From the NCBI GenBank assembly GCA_966080355.1, contig CBHROW010000043.1, forward strand, positions 1 through 21,578: DNA of 21,578 nt, written 5' to 3'. Below the pieces are notes generated by a model, which searched no databases, was not told the DNA's origin, and saw nothing but the letters and a program-made list of their open reading frames with translations. The stretch comes from Chryseosolibacter sp966080355 (GTDB lineage Bacteria > Bacteroidota > Bacteroidia > Cytophagales > Cyclobacteriaceae). The translations under genes and the position numbers were made by a program. Below, in pieces: positions 14,220 to 21,578 of this stretch. Numbering within the stretch: the stretch's first letter is position 1; each line of letters opens with the position of its first letter.

Positions 14220-17200
14220 TTGAATCAGGTGAGGAAAGTCTTTCGTTTCGGGGTTCTGTCGGTGCTCTTGCTCGCGCTTTTCATCCGCGTTAACGGGCAG
14301 GGAAATCGTGTTGCCGTACCACTCAACTTTCCAGATAGCATTCACATTATTCTTGAAAATACGAGAAATGTTGATGCGACCGTTGTCGGCAGCGGATTTG
14401 CATCAGCGTGGAATAATCTCGGCCTGGACGTACAGCAGACCATCAGGCGCCAAACTGCGGTGATGAAGCGCAAAAAATTTCCACTTCGCCCTCACCTGGT
14501 GCAGTATTTCGGTTCGATCGTGAGCGCCATCAATGTCGAACATGCCGATCCTGCAAAACTTGCTTCTTACCTTGCAGTAGCTGGCAAGGTCATCGAAAAA
14601 TATCCAACACCAAAAGCGTTAAACTTTTTTACCGTTAGCCGATCCTTTTTTCAACATCACGCACTTCACTACGAAAAGACCAGCCGACTTTACGCCCGCG
14701 ATGACGACTACATATTCGATTTCATAGAGCCACCGCCACTCATTGCCTGGGATGACACAACGCATCTGCAGGAAGCAACTCCCGATGGTGGTGCTGCACA
14801 AAACAATCAATCGGACTATGACGATACCGCGCCCTCTGATTCGATCGCGCAAGAAGAAATTCCATTGTGGATGACCCCCGCGCCTCAACCAATGCAAGAA
14901 GGTGCTGTGATCCGTTTCAGCAAAGTCACGCTGAACCTGGTCACGAGCTACGATTCCGTTGTGTTGAAAGATACAAAGGGTTCGCTATCTCTTGGCGATA
15001 ATCTCTTCGTTGGCAATGGCGGCACGTTCGATTGGTCGGCAGCCGGGTTGTCGCCCGATTCGGTGTACTGTACAATGACCGACTACAATTTCAATGTGAC
15101 CAAATCCGATCTGAAGGCTGACCTGGTTAAGTTGAATTATGTTGGAAAAACCCCAGGATTCGTTCCAGGCACATTCGAATTCAAATCGCAACCAAGACCC
15201 GATTCGGTAAACTCAACTTACCCGCGATTCAAGTCATATCAAAACGATCTCGCTATGCAAGGCCTCGCTGATCCGAATCTTGTGTACCACGGAGGGTTCT
15301 CGCTGATCGGATCGCGCGTGTCAAGCAGTTCGGCTATCGGAGCGGATGCGTCTATTGAGATATCGCATAACGGTGAGTTGAAATTCAAAGCCAAATCTGC
15401 GGATTTTGTTTTCGGGCCAAATTTTGTCTCGGCCAATAAAGCTAAAGTGAACATTGTTCAGGGCAACGACTCGATCGTGCATAGTCTGGTTCGTATGAAG
15501 TATACATTCGGATCGGACAGCACGCAAAAGCTTTATATTCAAAAAGACAAAGGCGATATGCGAAATGCGCCCTACGCCTCCTCCTTCTTCAATGTAGATT
15601 TCACTGCCGACATTCTCAAGTGGGACCTCAATTCAGATAGTCTCGATGTACTCACTGACGGGGGACGGAAAATCGTGCCGATGATCATCGAGTCGAATGA
15701 TTTCTATGACATTGAAGATTACCGGCTACTCAAGGGAACAGGATTCAATTTTCATCCACTGACAATGGTCGTGAACTACGCACTCAAAATAGGTCTCACT
15801 GAATTTTACAGTGGTGACCTGGTGACCTTTTCAGGCCGTGGCATTCCCGAGGTCAAGGCAGCCGTGAACTTTCTTGCGCAAAAGGGAATGATAATTTACG
15901 ATCCGAAGACGGATCTGATCCGTGTCAAACCTAAATCCATCGCACTGGTAAAAGCCTTTCGTGGACTGGCCGACTACGACAACCTGAAAATCCATTCTTT
16001 CATTGACAGCTCTGCTAACGCCACGATCAATCTTAAGAAGGGATACATGACCGTTCGTGGAGTAGAGGAGTTTGACGTGAGTGATTCATTGAACGTTCAC
16101 ATCAAGCCCGACAGCAGCGTGATCACGATCATGCAGGATCGCGACATCAAATTCGATGGGACAATCACCGCAGGTAATTTCGAGATCAGCGGAAAGGGTT
16201 TTACACTCAAGTACGATAGTTTCTTCATTAGTCTGACGCACATCGATTCGATCAACTTTTTCATCACCGAAAAGAATGCGCGTGGACAAGAGGTGCGAAG
16301 AAAGGTGAATAATTCGATGGTGGGAGCAGATTCAACCGCTGCCGCTGCAGGAGGCCTCGGAGATATTTCACAATCATCGGGTACGCTATTCATCAGCAAG
16401 GCCAACAATAAATCGGGAAAAGCAAAGATCCCGAATTATCCGCGGCTCGATGCCACCACGGGCGGTGTAATTTATTTTGACAGACAGGAAGTTCTCGGTG
16501 GTGTATACGATCGATCGATGTTCTTTGTGGTGCCGCCTTTCAAGCTCGACAGTTTGAATGACGCAGATCCGGCTTCCATCAATTTCGATGGCACATTCGT
16601 GTCGAGCGGAATGTTCCCGTCTTTCAAGGACAAACTGAGTACGCAGCCAGACAAGTCTCTTGGTTTCATTCATGCCATTCCAAGAGAGGGCTATCAACTT
16701 TACAAGGGTGACGCGCAAATGAACGGAGTGCTCACGATGGATAATCGCGGACTGAGGGGAACCGGAAAAATCGATTTTCTGGCGGCCACCCTGGCTTCAC
16801 AGGATTTTATTTTTTATCCGGATTCAGTTATCGCCAGGGGCAATCATGCCAAGATTGCACCCAAACAATTCGGAGCCGTAAAATTCCCGCAGGCATCACT
16901 TCCCGATTTCGACATGAAGTGGTATCCCAAAGAAGACAAAATGAGACTGAAGAATCTCAAGGCTCCATTCAACTTCTACGATTCAACTGCGCAAATGCAG
17001 GGCACACTCACTTTATCTAAAGCTGGCGTTGCCGGAACGGGAAAGCTTGAAACCCGCGGAACAGAGTTGATCTCCCGCGACATGCGATTTTTCGAAGACG
17101 ATTTTAGTGCGCGACACGCCCGATTCAAAGTAAACTCCCCCGATCCGAATAAGAATCTTCTCGCTGGAAATGACATCAGGCTCAAATTCAACCTCAAGGA

Positions 17201-19022
17201 AAACTACGCAGACCTCAGTCCCGAGGTTGAAGGCGTTGCCGCGCTCGACTTTCCTTATGCACAGTTCAAAACTTCTATTCCCAAAGCACGATGGGACCTG
17301 AACGCTCATAAAATTGTGATGACGAAGGATCCGTCAACACCAATTGAAAACTCCTACTTCTACACCACACGCAAAGACCTCGACTCGCTGCGATTCAATG
17401 CAGAAAAGGCTGAGTACGACCTCAGCTCTCAGCAGCTAAAGGTTAGCGGTATTACCTACATTATCGTAGCCGATGCGAAGATCACACCGGAGAACAACGA
17501 AGTGCTCATTCTCGAGAATGCGAGGATCGGTACCCTGAAGAATACAACGATCATCCTCGACACACTCAATGGATATCACCGGCTCACGGAAGGCGTTGTT
17601 GATGTGATCTCGAGGAACGAATTCAGCGGATACGCTACTTATCAATATGTGAACTTCCTCAACGACACATTCGCCATCAAGATGACAGACTTCCATCTCG
17701 AGCCAATTGTTGAAACAGAGGCGGGAAAACGTTCGCAGCGGAAAAAATCTGTTGCCCAAATGCAAACGGTTGGAAAAGGTACTGTCGGAGAAAATGAAAA
17801 TGTTGTATTGGGCGCTGGTATGTTTTACAAGGGTGATCTCACCATGTATGCCACTCGCCCCGCTTTGCAACTCAGTGGCTATGTGAAGCTGGATATTCGC
17901 AAAATCAAAGACTACAAGACCTGGATCAAGTATGATCAAACCGGTGATGAAACCGAAGTGTTCATTCCATTCAACGAAGCAATTACCGAAGAAGGAAAAA
18001 AAGCTACTGCAGGCCTGCATTTCAGCTCGACCGACAATCAACTCTACATCACTTTCCTCAACGATAAAAAAAACGAGGATGATGACAACTTTTTCGAACC
18101 TGATGGAACGTTGTTCTACGACAAAGAATCAAAAGAGTATAAGATAGAAGACAGAGAAAAATCTGCGGGCAACAAATTGTCGGGAAAGGTGTTCGCCTAC
18201 AATGACGAAACCATGCAGGTACGCTTTGAAGGACCTGTTAAGCTTTTCACCGGCAATAAAGGATTCAATGTAACATCTACCACGATCGGGTCAGGAAATC
18301 TCGAGACGAACGAGATCAAAATGAACTCCATGTTGATCATGGATGGCAACTTGCCTTCCACCGCTCTCGATCTGATGGGCAAGAACCTGGCAGATGTAGT
18401 GAAGAACGAAGGCGCTGCTGAAGGATTGGGAGATCAAACCGAATTGTTGTATAAAATAGCAGATGTCGTTGGTGAAGCGATGGCGAAAGACTACGAGCAA
18501 CGAAGCCTCCAGGGATATGTTCCGCTATCAACATTGCCGCCTCTGGCAAAACCACTGGTGTTTGCCGATGTAAATCTCAAATGGTCGCCAAAAGCCAAAG
18601 CATTTTACAGCGAAGGACTTCTCGGCTTATCTAACGTGATGAAGAATGACGTCAACGGAGGGTTTGAGGGATTTATGGAGGTGAAGAAAACGGAAGACGG
18701 AGGTCCGGTGTTCAATGTTTTCTTCAAAGCATCGCCCGAAGCCTGGTACTTCTTCGGCTTTGAAGACAACCGTTTGCTGGTTCATTCTTCCAACGAAGAT
18801 TTCAATTCCATCATCTCGAAAAAAACAAACGCGGGTAAGGCGAAGGTTGGTGAAGTTGCATTTATTCCGGGCAGCGATGATGAAACCCTGGCGTTCATCA
18901 ATAGATTCAGAAAAGAATATTATGGTATCGATGTGCCATACAGCCTGAGCGAAGGATCTGCCGCAACGCCTAAAAAGGCTGATGAAAAAGAAAAGAAGAA
19001 AACCGAAGATGACGGCTTCTGA
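14220..19022 (+). CDS. Giant exported beta-rich protein of unknown function (1600 aa)
   Basis: I do not recognise a named family. The frame has no ATG before residue 82; it must start at TTG 14220 or GTG 14229, because an in-frame stop lies at 14199-14201 and a signal peptide follows at once (RKVFRFGVLSVLLLALFIRVNGQ). An N-terminal part (30-160) is partly helical; 190-225 is acidic and proline-rich; from about 225 to 1560 the protein is almost wholly alternating beta strands with many aromatic and Asp-Ser pairs; the tail is lysine/glutamate-rich. Two tandem-like modules, AQMNGVLTM...GLRGTGKI (832-880) and AQMQGTLTL...GVAGTGKL (924-973), are 92 residues apart. A short 'hydrophobic-K/R-W-[DYS]-[LP]' unit recurs near 468, 901, 1025 and 1455. 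Segments such as AEKAEYDLSSQQLKVSG look like the strand-turn-strand units of LptA/AsmA-type proteins. It is probably periplasmic or outer-membrane-associated; no C-terminal barrel strand or sorting domain is seen. Confidence 0.9.
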   Translation: MNQVRKVFRFGVLSVLLLALFIRVNGQGNRVAVPLNFPDSIHIILENTRNVDATVVGSGFASAWNNLGLDVQQTIRRQTAVMKRKKFPLRPHLVQYFGSIVSAINVEHADPAKLASYLAVAGKVIEKYPTPKALNFFTVSRSFFQHHALHYEKTSRLYARDDDYIFDFIEPPPLIAWDDTTHLQEATPDGGAAQNNQSDYDDTAPSDSIAQEEIPLWMTPAPQPMQEGAVIRFSKVTLNLVTSYDSVVLKDTKGSLSLGDNLFVGNGGTFDWSAAGLSPDSVYCTMTDYNFNVTKSDLKADLVKLNYVGKTPGFVPGTFEFKSQPRPDSVNSTYPRFKSYQNDLAMQGLADPNLVYHGGFSLIGSRVSSSSAIGADASIEISHNGELKFKAKSADFVFGPNFVSANKAKVNIVQGNDSIVHSLVRMKYTFGSDSTQKLYIQKDKGDMRNAPYASSFFNVDFTADILKWDLNSDSLDVLTDGGRKIVPMIIESNDFYDIEDYRLLKGTGFNFHPLTMVVNYALKIGLTEFYSGDLVTFSGRGIPEVKAAVNFLAQKGMIIYDPKTDLIRVKPKSIALVKAFRGLADYDNLKIHSFIDSSANATINLKKGYMTVRGVEEFDVSDSLNVHIKPDSSVITIMQDRDIKFDGTITAGNFEISGKGFTLKYDSFFISLTHIDSINFFITEKNARGQEVRRKVNNSMVGADSTAAAAGGLGDISQSSGTLFISKANNKSGKAKIPNYPRLDATTGGVIYFDRQEVLGGVYDRSMFFVVPPFKLDSLNDADPASINFDGTFVSSGMFPSFKDKLSTQPDKSLGFIHAIPREGYQLYKGDAQMNGVLTMDNRGLRGTGKIDFLAATLASQDFIFYPDSVIARGNHAKIAPKQFGAVKFPQASLPDFDMKWYPKEDKMRLKNLKAPFNFYDSTAQMQGTLTLSKAGVAGTGKLETRGTELISRDMRFFEDDFSARHARFKVNSPDPNKNLLAGNDIRLKFNLKENYADLSPEVEGVAALDFPYAQFKTSIPKARWDLNAHKIVMTKDPSTPIENSYFYTTRKDLDSLRFNAEKAEYDLSSQQLKVSGITYIIVADAKITPENNEVLILENARIGTLKNTTIILDTLNGYHRLTEGVVDVISRNEFSGYATYQYVNFLNDTFAIKMTDFHLEPIVETEAGKRSQRKKSVAQMQTVGKGTVGENENVVLGAGMFYKGDLTMYATRPALQLSGYVKLDIRKIKDYKTWIKYDQTGDETEVFIPFNEAITEEGKKATAGLHFSSTDNQLYITFLNDKKNEDDDNFFEPDGTLFYDKESKEYKIEDREKSAGNKLSGKVFAYNDETMQVRFEGPVKLFTGNKGFNVTSTTIGSGNLETNEIKMNSMLIMDGNLPSTALDLMGKNLADVVKNEGAAEGLGDQTELLYKIADVVGEAMAKDYEQRSLQGYVPLSTLPPLAKPLVFADVNLKWSPKAKAFYSEGLLGLSNVMKNDVNGGFEGFMEVKKTEDGGPVFNVFFKASPEAWYFFGFEDNRLLVHSSNEDFNSIISKKTNAGKAKVGEVAFIPGSDDETLAFINRFRKEYYGIDVPYSLSEGSAATPKKADEKEKKKTEDDGF

Positions 19023-19684
19023 TCATTCTTTGCGCTTGAAGTTCTCGGGATTGAGTTGAACGCTTGGGTAATCGAATGAGAATTGGTTCCCCTGCTGATC
19101 GATGTCCACGTGCATCGGCAATGTGATTTCTCCGAAGTCCTCCCAGTTGCTGTAACTGACCTCAATTCGCTCTTCTGGCTCCATCGGATCTCTCATCACA
19201 AAACCTGCAAACCATTTTGCATTTTCCCAGAAAGTAAATTTCCACCGAATGATCTAACGCATGAACTTTGTAAACGCTACGCCCCTCAGCACAACCGCTT
19301 CGGGCTCACTGAATCGATGAAACCTTAGCTTCGGCTCTAGAATAATTTTATGAAACTCGCGGCTTTTAATAGCACAGATCAATTCACGACCGATGACAAC
19401 TTTCGCTTTGTGTTCCGGTTCATAACCGTATTTATCTGAAATGATGATCGCTTCATAGGGTTCTTTGTTTTCAAATTCTTGCTTAAGGTAAGTGTATTCG
19501 TCAGCTCCACTGTGGACTTCAGTGATGTATTGCCCTTTGGGACTGTGGCAATCGGCAATGGTTATCAAATTCTTGAAGTTTTTGCTTTCAACGCAGATAC
19601 CGATTCGCGAAGCAACGACTCTGTATACGTTGACGATTCGCAAGCCACAAACAAAGTCAAAACTGCAATTGCGCTACGTATCAT
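19023..19684 (-). pseudogene. Frameshifted lipoprotein gene
   Basis: Three frames join into one lipoprotein of about 220 residues. The ATG at 19684 opens a lipoprotein leader, MIRSAIAVLTLFVAC, then ESSTYTESLLRESVSALKAK, ending at a TGA at 19565. From about 19585 the next frame carries SKNFKNLITIADCHSPKGQY, EYTYLKQEF and REFHKIILEPKLRFHRF to a TAG at 19254. The third frame then gives VYKVHALDHSVEIYF (about 19230-19275), after which the second frame resumes with FWENAKWFAGFVMRDP, VSYSNWEDFGEITLP and a terminal FSFDYPSVQLN, stopping at TGA 19025-19023. The C-terminal pattern (Y-x-x-W-x-x-F-x-x-I-x-L-P, then F-x-F-x-x-I/V-x-L-N) is typical of Bacteroidota outer-membrane lipoproteins of the LolA/DUF-like beta type. 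Three indels could mean recent decay or local sequence error. The stop adjoins the stop of the 1600-residue gene with no base between. Confidence 0.75.
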
Positions 19685-19790
19685 AATTTGTCTTAGCGAT
19701 CGTTAGCGCGTGAAAAAAATCATTGTAACAACATCACAATAGATCAGGTTTTTATCATAACATGCAGCGTTGAATTACATCAAATTCCCC

Positions 19791-20753
19791 ATGAAATCCT
19801 ACCGCACTTTACGTCATCCTTTCGCGATCATCATCGTTTCACTTTTATCAGTGAACCTAGCCGCACAACCAACAACGGCATTCGTGATTAAAGAAAAGGA
19901 CATTATTCCCGAGGGTATTGCCTACGATCCCACAACACATACTTTCTTCCTGTCGAGCATTTTCAAAAAAAAGATTTTGATGATCGACAGCAAGAGCAGA
20001 GTTTCCGATTTCATTCCGTCACAAGGCGATGGGCTTCAGCAGGTACTCGGAATGAAAGTTGTGAATGGAAAACTCTGGGCTTGTAATAATTCACCGGAAG
20101 AAGATACGATCGATCGCGAGGCAAACATTCACGTGTTCGATATCGCCACCAGGAAGCTGGAGCGCAGAATAACCATTCGGGATGGGCGGAAACATTTGTT
20201 CAATGATCTTTATGTTCTCACGAATGGTGACGCATTTGCGACCGATAGCGATGGAGGCGCAGTGTATTTCATATCCCGAGACAATGACAAGGCGGTTGAG
20301 TTCCTTTCTCAAGGAACGATCCCTTATCCTAACGGTATAACTGCAACAGCCGATGAAAAGAAAATTATTGTAAGCACGGGTGGCGGTCAGGGAATTATTC
20401 TAGTCGACATCGCTTCCCGGAAAATCTCTTCCGTTACGCACCGTCAATATCTTCTCATCGGCAGTGATGGACTGTATCGCTATAAGAATAAGCTGATCGG
20501 CATTCAGAATGTCACCTATCCACAAGCCGTAGTGGAGATGACGCTCGATCCAACTTCAACTTCCATTCGGGAAATCCGCACTTTGGTTCCCGATGATCCG
20601 CGGCTCGATGTTCCAACGACCGGGGTATTGGTCGATGATGAATTCTATTTCATTGCCAACAGTCAGCTTCTGCAGCTGGTGGGAAACCACGGTGCCATAC
20701 GCGAACCTGAAAAATTGCACGATACAATCATCATGAAGATTAAATTAAATTAG
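19791..20753 (+). CDS. Exported SMP-30/gluconolactonase-like beta-propeller protein
   Basis: A 320-residue protein from the ATG at 19791; a TTG 21 nt upstream is in frame but less likely. MKSYRTLRHPFAIIIVSLLSVNLAAQ is a signal peptide, so it acts in the periplasm or outside. The mature part has repeated beta-propeller blades. Putative metal ligands of SMP-30 lactonases are found: Glu41 in IIPEGIAYDP, Asn181 in PYPNGITAT and Asp226 in GSDGLYRYKN. These match the Glu/Asn/Asp triad of that family in order and spacing. Family members are lactonases or sugar-acid hydrolases, but many exported Bacteroidota copies have unknown substrates. It is divergent from the broken lipoprotein gene (106 nt between starts), with no consensus promoter visible in between. 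Confidence 0.8.
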   Translation: MKSYRTLRHPFAIIIVSLLSVNLAAQPTTAFVIKEKDIIPEGIAYDPTTHTFFLSSIFKKKILMIDSKSRVSDFIPSQGDGLQQVLGMKVVNGKLWACNNSPEEDTIDREANIHVFDIATRKLERRITIRDGRKHLFNDLYVLTNGDAFATDSDGGAVYFISRDNDKAVEFLSQGTIPYPNGITATADEKKIIVSTGGGQGIILVDIASRKISSVTHRQYLLIGSDGLYRYKNKLIGIQNVTYPQAVVEMTLDPTSTSIREIRTLVPDDPRLDVPTTGVLVDDEFYFIANSQLLQLVGNHGAIREPEKLHDTIIMKIKLN

Positions 20754-20783
20754 TTGGTAAGAAGGATCGGCACCAGTAATTTG
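20754..20783 (+). promoter_or_regulatory. Weak promoter candidate for the M20 dipeptidase gene
   Basis: TTG (20754-20756), 20 nt, then TAATTTG (20777-20783), a consensus-like pair with one base missing in the -7 box, directly after the stop of the propeller gene and 26 nt before the next ATG. Confidence 0.35.
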
Positions 20784-20809
20784 CGCCCTTACCTAAACGA
20801 GTCGTTTTT

Positions 20810-21578
20810 ATGGTTAAAGGATATATCCAGCAAAATCAAGAGAGATTTATTGCAGAGCTTTTTGAGTGGCTTCGCATCCCATCGATAAGCGCAGACAGCA
20901 AGCATAAAGGCGATGTTCGCAGGGCCGCTGAATTTGTGAAAGAAAAACTGGCATCAGCTGGTGTCGACAAGGTCGAGCTGTGTGAAACGAAAGGACACCC
21001 GATCGTGTATGCTGAAAAAACTATAAATCCATCACTTCCCACGGTTCTGGTTTATGGCCACTACGATGTTCAGCCCGCAGATCCGCTTAACCTGTGGACT
21101 TCTCCTCCGTTCGAGCCCGTGATCAAAGACGATAAAATATTTGCGCGCGGATCCTGTGATGACAAAGGTCAGGTGTACATGCATGTCAAGGCTTTTGAGA
21201 TCATGATGAAAAGCAATTCGCTTCCCTGCAATATCAAATTCATGATTGAAGGTGAAGAGGAAGTTGGCTCAGATAATCTTGGAATTTTTGTAAAAGAAAA
21301 TAAAGCAAGGCTGAAGGCTGACGTCATTCTTATTTCTGACACAGCATTGATTTCTCTTGATCACCCTTCAATCACAACAGGCCTTCGTGGTTTGAGTTAT
21401 ATGGAAGTGGAAGTGACTGGCCCCAACCGTGACCTTCACAGCGGAGTTTACGGAGGCGCTGTGGCCAACCCGATCAATGTTCTCTGCGACATGATCTCGT
21501 CACTGCACGATAAGGATGGTCGCGTTATGGTTGAAGGATTTTCTGCCAAGGTTGCTGAACTCTCTGCAAAGGACCGCG
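20810..21578 (+). CDS. M20-family dipeptidase, 5' part
   Basis: The frame opens at the ATG at 20810 and runs off the right edge after 256 complete codons. It is a two-metal M20 peptidase of the dipeptidase type, which cleaves dipeptides or short peptides in the cytoplasm; no signal peptide is present. Metal and catalytic motifs are all there: GHYDVQPA (His84, Asp86), RGSCDDKGQ (bridging Asp117; the preceding Cys is usually Ser), EGEEEVGS (catalytic Glu149, metal Glu150) and ISDTA (Asp ligand). The dimerisation-domain motif RDLHSGVYGGAVANP follows. Family members are about 450-460 residues, so somewhat over half is visible. It follows the propeller gene by 56 nt on the same strand. Confidence 0.95.
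   Translation, partial: MVKGYIQQNQERFIAELFEWLRIPSISADSKHKGDVRRAAEFVKEKLASAGVDKVELCETKGHPIVYAEKTINPSLPTVLVYGHYDVQPADPLNLWTSPPFEPVIKDDKIFARGSCDDKGQVYMHVKAFEIMMKSNSLPCNIKFMIEGEEEVGSDNLGIFVKENKARLKADVILISDTALISLDHPSITTGLRGLSYMEVEVTGPNRDLHSGVYGGAVANPINVLCDMISSLHDKDGRVMVEGFSAKVAELSAKDR

Noticed and set aside
17436..18041. Minus-strand open frame of 201 codons inside the 1600-residue gene
   Set aside because: It has no family motif and lies wholly opposite a continuous coding frame; the plus-strand frame has the signal peptide and repeat structure of a real protein.
19254..19643. A stand-alone 129-residue minus-strand gene
   Set aside because: Its N-terminus lacks a leader while a perfect lipoprotein leader lies in the neighbouring frame directly upstream, and its C-terminus ends in the middle of a fold that continues in other frames. 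It is better explained as the middle of a frameshifted lipoprotein gene.
1..21578. CRISPR arrays, tRNA genes, insertion sequences, phage or defence genes
   Set aside because: No regularly spaced repeats, cloverleaf sequences, transposase motifs or terminal inverted repeats were found when reading both strands.

Overview
The window comes from a chromosome of a Bacteroidota bacterium, most likely of the Cytophagales type. The evidence is the gene content (short NusA without a full acidic repeat region, K/E-rich IF2 linker, 64-residue bS21, short HPF, secreted proteins with Bacteroidota-type leaders). In addition, four intergenic regions carry promoters that match, exactly or with one mismatch, the Bacteroidota sigma-ABfr consensus TTTG-N19/20-TAnnTTTG. 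Start codons generally lack a Shine-Dalgarno sequence, which is also typical. No tRNA, rRNA, CRISPR array, insertion sequence or phage gene was seen; this is mostly core chromosome.

Layout. 1-337: 3' part of an NTF2-like/lumazine-binding-family protein (+), followed by a short 15-bp tandem repeat and the terminator of the next operon. 492-5072: rimP-nusA-infB operon on the minus strand, with an excellent promoter and a terminator-like hairpin inside its short leader. 5093-9353: minus-strand nucleotide-sugar operon ugd-uxs-rfbB-rfbA, making UDP-glucuronate, UDP-xylose and dTDP-4-keto-6-deoxyglucose for surface polysaccharide. 9475-11056: acyl-CoA dehydrogenase and rpsU (+), each with its own consensus promoter, then a strong terminator. 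11057-11530: about 470 bp without a recognisable gene, where many relatives carry a tyrosine recombinase gene. 11531-11862: hpf (+), sharing a bidirectional terminator with metK (-). 11886-13926: metK and an RsmI-family SAM-dependent methyltransferase (-). 13936-19022: a 70-residue DUF2905 membrane protein and a giant 1600-residue exported beta-rich protein of unknown function (+). 19023-19684: a lipoprotein gene on the minus strand broken by three frameshifts. 19791-20753: exported SMP-30/gluconolactonase-like beta-propeller (+). 20810-end: 5' part of an M20 dipeptidase (+).

How it fits together. Three themes can be read: translation and transcription (rimP, nusA, infB, rpsU, hpf, the rRNA-methyltransferase relative and metK, which supplies SAM), envelope sugar precursors (ugd, uxs, rfbB, rfbA), and envelope or exported proteins (DUF2905, the 1600-residue protein, the broken lipoprotein, the propeller). 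The least explained parts are the 1600-residue protein with internal beta repeats, the hairpin in the rimP-nusA-infB leader, and the frameshifted lipoprotein whose stop codon abuts that of the giant gene inside one TGATCA.
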